Of a stretch of DNA of 10,709 nt, positions 1 through 6,124 are shown one piece after another (the stretch's first letter is position 1; each line of letters opens with the position of its first letter). A program made the translations under genes and the position numbers. Origin of the DNA: SIG603 sp044432645 (GTDB lineage: Bacteria > Bacillota > Clostridia > Oscillospirales > Acutalibacteraceae); the NCBI GenBank assembly GCA_044432645.1, contig JAWXUM010000068.1, positions 1-10,709 on the forward strand, written 5' to 3'. Under the pieces are notes generated by a model that was not told the DNA's origin, did no database searches, and saw only the letters and a program-made list of their open reading frames with translations.

Positions 1-67
1 TGAAGAACCAGAAGAAATACTGAATTATGAGTTAATTCATAAACCAGAAAAACCATTGAAAAATTGA
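1..67 (+). CDS. 3' end of an upstream gene (partial)
   Basis: The frame starting at base 2 is open from the window edge and ends at TGA 65-67. It encodes a charged, Glu/Lys/Pro-rich tail (…NYELIHKPEKPLKN). The next gene starts 12 bases later behind an AAAGAGG ribosome binding site, which suggests one operon. The visible 21 residues are too few to name a family. It could be a chance open frame, but the spacing to the next gene favours a real C-terminus. Confidence 0.5.
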   Translation, partial: EEPEEILNYELIHKPEKPLKN

Positions 68-79
68 AAGAGGTATTAT

Positions 80-454
80 ATGAAAAAACAAGAACTTAAA
101 GTAACAGAAATCCTAAAATTTATAAAAATGGCAGCACCATTAGTGGAGAAATGCTATCAATTTTTGGCAGAAGAATATCCTTGTGAATTTACAGAAGATA
201 ACGAAGATTTTCTTGAAAGTTTAAGTGAAAACTTTGTAAAAGTCCCTAATTGGATTGAAGATGAAATCGATTGTGGTGACACAATATTCAGATTTGAAGT
301 AGATGAAGAAACTGGAGCAGTATCGCTAGAACCAGCTGACGAAAACGAGTTCTGCTATCTGCCTGAATGTGTGCTACAAAGACTTTATGATGAAAAAATC
401 GACTTAACAGATTTAAGAGATGCAGTAGATTATGAGGTGAATTATGGCGAATAA
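80..454 (+). CDS. Acidic hypothetical protein, 124 aa
   Basis: I do not recognise this protein. It is strongly acidic, with many Glu and Asp residues, and has neither a signal peptide nor a membrane segment, so it should be cytoplasmic. The first 30 residues look like an amphipathic helix. The rest alternates acidic stretches with short hydrophobic pieces and includes four cysteines at scattered positions without a CxxC pattern. AAAGAGG sits just upstream of the ATG. The gene overlaps the DUF3849-like gene by 11 bases, so the two are probably translationally coupled. Small acidic proteins of mobile elements are sometimes DNA mimics or anti-restriction factors, but nothing specific here supports that role. 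Confidence 0.8.
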   Translation: MKKQELKVTEILKFIKMAAPLVEKCYQFLAEEYPCEFTEDNEDFLESLSENFVKVPNWIEDEIDCGDTIFRFEVDEETGAVSLEPADENEFCYLPECVLQRLYDEKIDLTDLRDAVDYEVNYGE

Positions 455-1181
455 AAAAATTGAGGTTTATAGTTCAAGTAGATCAGTGGCGAAAAAGAAC
501 AATGAGTTGGAAAAATATGTTGTATCTTTTACTGAAAACACAAAATGTGCAAGAGCTATTGAAGAAAGCTTAAAAAACAACTTTAATGGTTTTAAGCTAA
601 AAAAAGACTCAGCAAAAGAAATCATAGCTGAGTTTGGCTTTGATAGGACTAACTTCGTGCTCGCTAATTCCGTTCAGAAAAAAATTGGCGATAAACGTAT
701 TGATAAAGAAACACGCAAATGGGCAAGTTCAATATATGTTCCACGAGATATGGTTCAAGGAACTAATATGGCTAACGAGTATGCAGTAAATTCAGACACA
801 GGACTTATTAATTTGATTGCAAAACAGGCACAAAAGGAATACGAAAACTTAAATTTAATTAAATTTGACCAATGTAACGACCCAACTGGTTTAGATTATA
901 CAAATAAAATCATGGTTTTAAACCCTGAATTTCTTTATGACGAATACAAAACACCAGACGATCAAATTGTTAAATGTGGTGGTGGCTTTGGTTGTTCTCC
1001 GACAGCTATTGGACGAACTGTTTTCGGTGAGTATATGAATGATAATACATCTTGCTCGTTTAGTAGGTCTGATTTTTTGGGTGAGCTTAAAGAAGAATAT
1101 TATCCACAATGGCTTCAAGAAAAGCTAAAACAAGAGGTCGAATTAGAAAATCAAACCCAAAGTATGGAACAAAGTATGTAA
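444..1181 (+). CDS. DUF3849-like mobile-element protein, 245 aa
   Basis: Residues 10 to about 135 follow the pattern I remember for DUF3849: an opening with Ser/Arg then an ELEKY segment, an AIEESLKNNF helix, an EFGFDRTNFVLANSVQ core (64-78), RKWASSI (91-97) and a NSDTGLINLIAKQA segment (116-129). This family has no known function and is frequent in large accessory genes of clostridial conjugative elements. The C-terminal part (about 153-228) carries GGGFGCSPTAIGRTVF (179-194), then SDFLGELKEE and PQWLQEKL. I recall this as a second module in the same kind of genes, but cannot name it with certainty. The tail is Gln/Glu-rich. No signal peptide is present. The start is supported by GAGGTG 8 bases upstream. 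The gene suggests that this stretch is part of a mobile element. Confidence 0.75.
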   Translation: MANKKIEVYSSSRSVAKKNNELEKYVVSFTENTKCARAIEESLKNNFNGFKLKKDSAKEIIAEFGFDRTNFVLANSVQKKIGDKRIDKETRKWASSIYVPRDMVQGTNMANEYAVNSDTGLINLIAKQAQKEYENLNLIKFDQCNDPTGLDYTNKIMVLNPEFLYDEYKTPDDQIVKCGGGFGCSPTAIGRTVFGEYMNDNTSCSFSRSDFLGELKEEYYPQWLQEKLKQEVELENQTQSMEQSM

Positions 1182-1221
1182 TTTGATTAAATTAAATAGC
1201 TTATCTTCTGTATTAATCACA

Positions 1222-1250
1222 ATAGCTTTATAAATTAATTAGTATATACT
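1222..1250 (+). promoter_or_regulatory. Possible promoter of the surface-protein cluster
   Basis: The 97-base gap 1182-1278 is the only non-coding space before the 1279 gene. It contains TATACT (1245-1250), a fair -10 box, but no good -35 box at the expected distance. An alternative -10 is TATAAA (1229-1234). No clear terminator for the preceding gene is visible. The gap also holds an imperfect direct repeat around AATAGCTTTA. The assignment is weak. Confidence 0.25.
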
Positions 1251-1278
1251 TAACTTACAAAAGAAGGGAGAAATCAAT

Positions 1279-2061
1279 ATGAAGAAAAATAGAATAATCG
1301 CAGGAGTTTTATCAGCAGTAATTGTGACAGGAACTGTTGTTGGAGTTATGTTGGCAAAGCCAAATGAAAGTGTGGAAATCGAACCAACACCATCGGCAAC
1401 AATTGAACCAACGGTAGAACCTGAGTGTTCAGATGATGAAGATTGTGACGATGATTGCTGTACTGATGAAGAAGATGAAGTCGTAGAACCGACAATATCA
1501 CCAACAACATCACCGACCACAACACCACAACCGAGTGATGAGCCAGTAGAAAACGAAAGCACAACTTCACCAACGATTACACCATCGCCTACAACAAAAC
1601 CAGAAGTAACAACTACACCTGAACTACCAGAGCCGACAGAAACAGCAAAGCCAGTTGAACCAAGCACAACACCTACTGTAACACCTGAACCAGAAATTGA
1701 AACAACACCAGATCCAAGCCCAAGCACTGAACCAACACCGACTCCAGAGGATGGAGATACATTATATCCTGGTATGATAGCAAATCCTGTAACTACATCA
1801 GATTTTGCGTGGAATAGATATGTAGAAAAAGGGTGTACTGTATGTGGATCAAGAACTTGTCCTGCATATGATTATGCAAACCATATTTTCACATCCATAA
1901 ATTGTGATAGTTACAATGAATATGAATCTACACATTGTGAAATATGTGGTAAAGAAGAAGGTAACGGTACAAACGGAACTTGTCTAAAACCTATGGGTGA
2001 CTCGATATGTTACTACTGTGGAGAAGAAATCTACGCTGGCGAATGTCACACTTGTAAATGA
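1279..2061 (+). CDS. Membrane-anchored Thr/Pro-rich protein with Cys-rich CxxC C-terminus
   Basis: A short basic N-terminus is followed by one hydrophobic helix (residues about 7-25) without an obvious cleavage site, so this looks like a signal anchor that puts the rest outside the cell. A very acidic patch holds four cysteines (50, 56, 60, 61). Residues about 68-157 form a Thr/Pro/Glu/Ser stalk. The final 75 residues contain eleven cysteines with four CxxC knuckles (CTVC 186-189, CEIC 220-223, CYYC 244-247, CHTC 256-259), the layout of two zinc-ribbon-like folds; disulfides are the alternative outside the cell. AGAAGGGAG lies 11 bases before the ATG. The stop overlaps an in-frame ATG of the adhesin frame, so the two genes are probably coupled. 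No sortase motif is present. I do not recognise a named family; a surface stalk is an inference. Confidence 0.8.
   Translation: MKKNRIIAGVLSAVIVTGTVVGVMLAKPNESVEIEPTPSATIEPTVEPECSDDEDCDDDCCTDEEDEVVEPTISPTTSPTTTPQPSDEPVENESTTSPTITPSPTTKPEVTTTPELPEPTETAKPVEPSTTPTVTPEPEIETTPDPSPSTEPTPTPEDGDTLYPGMIANPVTTSDFAWNRYVEKGCTVCGSRTCPAYDYANHIFTSINCDSYNEYESTHCEICGKEEGNGTNGTCLKPMGDSICYYCGEEIYAGECHTCK
1480..1749 (+). repeat. Low-complexity Thr/Pro/Glu stalk coding region
   Basis: About 90 codons consist mostly of Thr, Pro, Ser and Glu in irregular PTxxPT and TPEPE patterns, built from ACA, CCA and GAA codons. The strong codon bias also opens a long Gly/Val/Ser frame on the other strand, which is not a gene. 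Such tracts are usual in extended surface stalks and often vary in length between strains. Confidence 0.8.
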
Positions 2062-2069
2062 GGTGGACA

Positions 2070-4979
2070 ATGAAAATAATTAAAAAGTTAATAACATTAA
2101 CACTTTGCATGGGCATTGCTACTATTTTTAGTAGCAGTGCTTTTGCTCTTTCTTGGAGTGGTTCGACAAACATAGGAAGTAATAACCCCGGTATTGCAAC
2201 TGGTGGATTTTCTGTGCCATATACAAGTGAAAGCAATTTAGTCGGTTACAGATTTTCAGTTATAGACTCAGATAAAAATACAGTAGTTATACAAGATTAT
2301 CTGCGTGGAAGTAATTCATATATGACAACATATGGAAAAGTTTTAGTCGAAAGCTCTTCTCACGAAGTTCGAAATAAATATCAATTAAAATCAAATTACA
2401 ATGGTGCATATACAACTGTAACTAAAACTTTTGAAACCTATTCAAGTTTGCCGTCTGTAGGAAGTATAAAAACATGGGTGATTAATAATTCAGATACTTT
2501 ACTTAAAAAAATGGGTTTACCAAATGGCACAGATGATATGTATTATGGTGACAGATTACTAATAGAACCACTTTTTATGGTTGTAATTAATAACGAAAAG
2601 CTTACAATGACAATTTCAGATATAGTGATTGTTGGTTCGCAAGTTTTCGGCAAAACTGGAAATGTATATTCTCAAGGTTGGGGAGATGGAACTTGGGGTT
2701 ATTTAAGTAACTACACACAGAAATTCTTCCCTAACTATTTACACACCGATAGTGACAGTTCTTTATGGAGTGATTTATGGGGAAATGCTCCCACATTATC
2801 AAGTATCGCAACTTTTGGAACTATACTTGATAATGGCTATGGTGTTGGTGTTGCGTTTCAATCGTACAAAGACCCCATCGTTGAAGTAACTATAAAATAC
2901 TGGAAATACAGTTTTTCATCAAGTTCGTGGACACAGTTTGATACTAAATATGATTCCACTACAGATGTAGACTCTTACACACCAAGTATTTTATCAAATC
3001 CAAGTTATTACACATATAACAGTTGGAGTTATATGGGAAACAATGTGTTCCATGTTGATTATTGGCAAAATAGATATACAGTGAGCTACAATGCAAATAA
3101 TGGTACAAATGCACCAAATTCTCAAACAAAATATGGTGGTGTAAATTTAACTTTAACATCAAGTGTTCCAACAAGAAGTGGATATACTTTCAGCCAGTGG
3201 AACACCAAGGCAGATGGAACAGGAACTAGCTATTATCAAGGTAGCAGTTTCACTTCAAATAGTAATGTTACTTTATATGCACAATGGAAAAAGAATTACA
3301 CTTTAGATTTAAACGCATATTTAAACAACACCTATTACGGTGGAACTTATGACTGGGCAACTGTAGATGTGTATGTTAACGGAAGTTTAGTCGCAAATGA
3401 TGTCACCGACTATTATGCCTATCACCCACAAGGTTCAACTTATGAAATCAAAGATATTAAAATGGCAACTGGAAAGATGAATAACGGACAAAGTTCCTAC
3501 AGTGGCACAATTAATAGTAATGTTTCTGTAAATTTAAACTTGTTAAGTTTGCACACCCAAACACTTAATTTCTACAAATGGAAACCAGATACAAACAGTT
3601 GGGAAAGTTACACCTCAAAATCATATACAGCAGCATATGGAACAACTTTCACAGCAACAACAAGTGGAATTACAACTCCAACAGGTTACTATTTCAGCCA
3701 TTTTAACGTACCTTCGTGGACAGTTACAGGAGATTATTGGACGAACGGACATTATTATCCAAACGAATACACAGTAAGTTACAATGCAAATGGAGGTACA
3801 AACGCACCAAGTTCACAGGTGAAATATTACGGAGTTAATCTTACAATATCTTCACAAATTCCAACTAGAACTGGCTATATTTTCAAAGGTTGGGGAACTT
3901 CAAGCACAGATACAACAGCTAATTATCAACCTAGCTCAACATACACCAGTAATTCGGCGATAACTTTGTATGCTATTTGGCAACAAGTAACAGATTTATA
4001 CCCAGAATTTAATACACCAAATGCAACTTATTATGCTAATACTGAAATAATTGCAAGTTTTGATATTGTAAACAATGGTGCAATAAATTTTACCCAAAGC
4101 AATGATGTAGATGTGAATTTAAAAGTATATTCCATATCGCAAAGCAATGTAAGTTCATTGATTTTAAACAGTACACAATCAATTGTCATTCCTAAATATG
4201 AAGAAAATCTTGTGTATTGGAAAATATCAATTCCGAGCAGTAGTAAACAGCTGAAATATGAAATAACAGTTTCGTCATCGTCAGAAGAAACAAACTCAAG
4301 TAACAACACTCAAACATATACAGTTAACGTGTCAAGCCTTGTAAATTCGCAAACAGATGACACGATTTTTGAAGATACTCCAATAGGTTTTACAGTTCCT
4401 AATTCAAATTCAAATATAACTGGTTTGAGTATCGACAATAACGCAAGTTGGCAAGTTTGGGAATGGGTCAATAACAATTTCAAACAAATAACTTATGGGA
4501 TTGAAACAAGTTTGTCTGTAACAATGGAAGCCGACACAGCTTGTAAAACGGAACTTGTAAATGGAAGTTCTATCACAATGAAGTCTGGTTATGGAGTTCA
4601 AACCAAAGTCAATTCAGCAATTAACAGTTATAGTTCATACACAATGCCAAGCACAGAGGCATACACAGAAATGCAAAGTGCAAATATGTATTTGCCTGAA
4701 TATATGTATTCTACATCAATAGATAAATACAGAACTTTAGAGCAAATTGGTGATAGTTTTTACTTTGAAAGAAATGAAAACACTATGACAGAATCAGGTG
4801 TAACCGACAACAGACGAACACACTTTATACCGATATACTTTCCAGACGAAACCTATGCAGTAAAAGCTTACGGATATAATTTGTGGACACCAGCAGGGAT
4901 GATAAACACAACATCAACCAATACCCAAATCGAAATTAGTGGTGACATTTATGACGATTGGGAAATTACAGGAAGGTGA
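2070..4979 (+). CDS. Large secreted adhesin-like protein with two InlB-type B repeats, 969 aa
   Basis: The frame is open from an ATG at 2058, but the ATG at 2070 is preferred: GAGGTGG lies 3 bases upstream and the protein then starts with a standard signal peptide (basic MKIIKK, hydrophobic core, AFA cleavage motif). The first about 240 residues are a beta-rich domain that I cannot name. Two Listeria-Bacteroides/Flg_new (InlB B) repeats of 71 codons follow, at 3075-3287 and 3768-3980. Both show YTVSYNAN, a GYxF motif and end in TLYAxW. Each is preceded by a related Trp/Tyr-rich segment, so a larger unit was duplicated. The segment 3996-4335 resembles a CARDB-type adhesion domain. About 210 further residues have no recognised family. 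There is no LPXTG motif, no choline-binding or SLH repeats and no C-terminal membrane helix, so how it stays at the surface is unknown. The downstream lipoprotein starts 5 bases after its stop. Confidence 0.85.
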   Translation: MKIIKKLITLTLCMGIATIFSSSAFALSWSGSTNIGSNNPGIATGGFSVPYTSESNLVGYRFSVIDSDKNTVVIQDYLRGSNSYMTTYGKVLVESSSHEVRNKYQLKSNYNGAYTTVTKTFETYSSLPSVGSIKTWVINNSDTLLKKMGLPNGTDDMYYGDRLLIEPLFMVVINNEKLTMTISDIVIVGSQVFGKTGNVYSQGWGDGTWGYLSNYTQKFFPNYLHTDSDSSLWSDLWGNAPTLSSIATFGTILDNGYGVGVAFQSYKDPIVEVTIKYWKYSFSSSSWTQFDTKYDSTTDVDSYTPSILSNPSYYTYNSWSYMGNNVFHVDYWQNRYTVSYNANNGTNAPNSQTKYGGVNLTLTSSVPTRSGYTFSQWNTKADGTGTSYYQGSSFTSNSNVTLYAQWKKNYTLDLNAYLNNTYYGGTYDWATVDVYVNGSLVANDVTDYYAYHPQGSTYEIKDIKMATGKMNNGQSSYSGTINSNVSVNLNLLSLHTQTLNFYKWKPDTNSWESYTSKSYTAAYGTTFTATTSGITTPTGYYFSHFNVPSWTVTGDYWTNGHYYPNEYTVSYNANGGTNAPSSQVKYYGVNLTISSQIPTRTGYIFKGWGTSSTDTTANYQPSSTYTSNSAITLYAIWQQVTDLYPEFNTPNATYYANTEIIASFDIVNNGAINFTQSNDVDVNLKVYSISQSNVSSLILNSTQSIVIPKYEENLVYWKISIPSSSKQLKYEITVSSSSEETNSSNNTQTYTVNVSSLVNSQTDDTIFEDTPIGFTVPNSNSNITGLSIDNNASWQVWEWVNNNFKQITYGIETSLSVTMEADTACKTELVNGSSITMKSGYGVQTKVNSAINSYSSYTMPSTEAYTEMQSANMYLPEYMYSTSIDKYRTLEQIGDSFYFERNENTMTESGVTDNRRTHFIPIYFPDETYAVKAYGYNLWTPAGMINTTSTNTQIEISGDIYDDWEITGR
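3075..3287 (+). repeat. InlB-type B repeat 1 (Flg_new-like)
   Basis: This 71-codon unit has the usual pattern: YTVSYNANNGTNAPNSQ, then VPTRSGYTFSQWNTKADGTG, and LYAQW at the end. It is the first of two such units in the adhesin. B repeats form a small beta-grasp-like fold and are common in surface proteins of gut Bacillota. Confidence 0.85.
3768..3980 (+). repeat. InlB-type B repeat 2 (Flg_new-like)
   Basis: This second unit also has 71 codons. It shares YTVSYNANxGTNAPxSQ, PTRxGYxF and LYAxW with the first, and differs in GWGTSSTDTTANYQP in the middle. The segment before it (from about 3540) contains YKWKPDTNSWESYTSK, which resembles YWKYSFSSSSWTQFDTK before repeat 1. Confidence 0.85.
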
Positions 4980-4984
4980 TTAAA

Positions 4985-5332
4985 ATGAAAAGAAAAATAT
5001 TATTTTTACTATCTGTTATCAGCATAATAGTTTGCACAACAGCTTGTTCTAACTCTAATTTAGTAGTAAAAGATTTAATCTATTTAGAAAATGAAAGTTG
5101 TATAAATATAATTGCTAATTGGGATAGCAAAGAACCTGATTTAATATTGATAAGTCCTAATGGAGATGAAATTGACTTAATAAATGCAACCGAAAACATG
5201 AGAAAAGATGATACAACATTGCTTTATTCAGATAAAAACTTAATGGCAGGACAATGGAAAATTGCTTGTGATAAAAAATCAAATGAAAATGTTTCAATAT
5301 ATTGTGGTGAAAACTATAATGATTTAAATTAA
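4985..5332 (+). CDS. Small predicted lipoprotein, 115 aa
   Basis: The open frame reaches back to 4958, inside the adhesin gene. The ATG at 4985 is chosen because GGAAGG precedes it by 8 bases and because the product then starts with MKRK plus a hydrophobic stretch and a lipobox-like TTAC with Cys at residue 21. The Thr at -3 is less common than Leu, so lipidation is likely but not certain. The mature part is short and probably beta-rich (LILISPNGDEIDLIN, then AGQWKIACD), reminiscent of small beta-sandwich domains. I do not recognise a named family. It should sit on the outer face of the membrane. Its position right after the adhesin suggests a partner or anchor, which is inference. Confidence 0.75.
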   Translation: MKRKILFLLSVISIIVCTTACSNSNLVVKDLIYLENESCINIIANWDSKEPDLILISPNGDEIDLINATENMRKDDTTLLYSDKNLMAGQWKIACDKKSNENVSIYCGENYNDLN

Positions 5333-5343
5333 AAAGAGGTTAT

Positions 5344-5442
5344 ATGAAAAGCATTAGAAGTCCAACAAAAAACTTAACAACAAGCTGTTTAGGAGAGTGC
5401 AAAAAGCACTCTCTATTTTTATACACAAAATTAAAATTATGA
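5344..5442 (+). CDS. Possible 32-aa small ORF overlapping a hairpin
   Basis: ATG 5344 has a good AAAGAGG site just before it and comes 11 bases after the lipoprotein stop. The frame ends at TGA 5440-5442. The peptide is basic (MKSIRSPTKNLTTS…) with two cysteines and a hydrophobic FLY near the end. The last third is encoded by the hairpin at 5392-5414 and its T-rich tail. It may be a leader peptide, a decayed gene start or chance. The ribosome binding site is its only real support. Confidence 0.3.
   Translation: MKSIRSPTKNLTTSCLGECKKHSLFLYTKLKL
5392..5420 (+). terminator. Hairpin with T tract ahead of the first pilin-like gene
   Basis: GAGAGTGC (5393-5400) pairs perfectly with GCACTCTC (5406-5413) around an AAAAA loop, with one more G·T pair outside. 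TATTTTT follows. This is a standard intrinsic terminator form. It ends the surface-protein cluster but is also the leader of the first pilin-like gene, only 49 bases before its ATG. A matching hairpin lies at the same distance before the second copy, so it may be an attenuator or stabilising leader and not only an end point. Confidence 0.8.
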
Positions 5443-5463
5443 AAGATTTATGAGGAAAAACAC

Positions 5464-5721
5464 ATGAGAAAATTATTTAACAATGCAAAAAACGCAGTAG
5501 TAAACACATTTGGCAAAGTAGCAGAAAAAGCAAAAGAAGTGGTCGAGGACGTAAAAGGCTTAACACAATCAACTGAAACAATTTTACTTGTTGTATTCGT
5601 GGTAGTACTAATCGGTGCATTCTTCGCCCCAGCAGTAACAGAATGGTTCGCAGATGTAATGTCAAACCTTGGTACAAAAACAGAAAACCTATTTAAATTT
5701 GCACCAACAACACAAGTATAA
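5464..5721 (+). CDS. Small pilin-like single-helix membrane protein, copy 1 (85 aa)
   Basis: The protein has a Lys/Glu amphipathic helix (about residues 1-31), a hydrophobic helix (39-57, ETILLVVFVVVLIGAFFAP) and a short amphipathic tail. Flp/Tad pilins have Gly, then Glu-Tyr and a hydrophobic helix. Here G32 is followed by E38, so the layout resembles a pilin, but the distance and the missing Tyr do not match the classic cleavage site. The nearby Tad operon lacks another obvious pilin gene, which makes this the best candidate for the fibre subunit. Other options are small membrane proteins such as DUF6133-type proteins of conjugative elements. TGAGG lies 8-9 bases before the ATG. The first 66 residues are identical to the next copy. 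Confidence 0.75.
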   Translation: MRKLFNNAKNAVVNTFGKVAEKAKEVVEDVKGLTQSTETILLVVFVVVLIGAFFAPAVTEWFADVMSNLGTKTENLFKFAPTTQV

Positions 5722-5742
5722 TGAATCGTAAGCAAGGAGAGT

Positions 5743-5770
5743 GAGAGTGTGAAAACGCTCTCCAGTTTTA
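5743..5770 (+). terminator. Hairpin between the two pilin-like genes
   Basis: GAGAGTGT (5743-5750) pairs with ACGCTCTC (5755-5762) around a GAAA tetraloop, with one G·T pair. CCAGTTTTA follows. An alternative arm GGAGAGTG (5736-5743) can pair with the same 3' strand (5756-5763), giving two mutually exclusive folds. The T tract is weak, so it may be a partial terminator or an mRNA stabiliser. It ends 49 bases before the next ATG, exactly as the first hairpin does before its gene. Confidence 0.6.
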
Positions 5771-5812
5771 AAAATAAAATTAATTAAAAGAAAGAATTTA
5801 GAGGGAATTTAT

Positions 5813-6058
5813 ATGAGAAAATTATTCAACAACGCAAAAAACGCAGTAGTAAACACATTTGGCAAAGTAGCAGAAAAAGCAAAAGAAGTAGTCGAGGACG
5901 TTAAAGGCTTAACACAATCAACTGAAACAATCCTATTAGTTGTATTCGTAGTTGTTCTAATTGGTGCATTTTTCGCCCCAGCAGTAACAGAATGGTTCGC
6001 AGATGTAATGGCTAATTTAGCAACTAAGACAGACAGTTTATTCAATTTCGCACCATAA
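5813..6058 (+). CDS. Small pilin-like single-helix membrane protein, copy 2 (81 aa)
   Basis: This is a paralogue of the preceding gene with the same plan: amphipathic helix, hydrophobic helix at about 39-57 and a short tail. Residues 1-66 are identical to copy 1. The tails differ (ANLATKTDSLFNFAP here), and this copy lacks the last four residues. The DNA differs at many third codon positions, so the protein sequence has been held constant while the DNA drifted. AGAGGG precedes the ATG. It is probably a second major subunit or a dosage copy; the role as a Tad fibre subunit is an inference from the neighbouring assembly genes. Confidence 0.75.
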   Translation: MRKLFNNAKNAVVNTFGKVAEKAKEVVEDVKGLTQSTETILLVVFVVVLIGAFFAPAVTEWFADVMANLATKTDSLFNFAP

Positions 6059-6060
6059 TA

Positions 6061-6100
6061 AGTTTAAAAATAGTGGTCGAGTTTTTACGCTCGACCACTA
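6061..6100 (-). terminator. Intrinsic terminator of the XRE regulator gene
   Basis: TAGTGGTCGAG (6071-6081) and CTCGACCACTA (6090-6100) form a perfect 11-bp stem with an 8-base loop. On the minus strand the stem is followed by TTTTTAAACT, a proper T tract, 25 bases after the regulator's stop. On the plus strand no T tract follows, so it would be a weaker terminator or a 3' stabiliser for the pilin-like genes. Confidence 0.8.
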
Positions 6101-6124
6101 GGTTACATAATTTATACTTTGATT

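Larger units (their letters stand above)
5392..6058 (+). repeat. Tandem duplication: two 349-bp units of hairpin leader plus pilin-like gene
   Basis: The two ATGs (5464, 5813) are 349 bases apart, and so are the 3' ends of the two hairpins (5414, 5763). Both hairpins start with GGAGAGTG. The 49 bases between hairpin and ATG align without gaps at about 32 of 49 positions by hand count. The duplicated unit therefore includes the leader and not only the gene. Confidence 0.8.

Noticed and set aside
1463..1469. A second CTGATGA hammerhead core motif
   Set aside because: It lies inside the acidic patch of the stalk protein gene. No GAAA segment, GUC site or compatible stems surround it.
1239..1727. 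Long Gly/Val/Ser frame on the minus strand
   Set aside because: It is the complement of the Thr/Pro-rich stalk codons. It has no ribosome binding site and low-complexity composition.
2070..4979. Sortase-anchored surface protein
   Set aside because: The C-terminus has no LPXTG-like motif, no hydrophobic helix and no basic tail.
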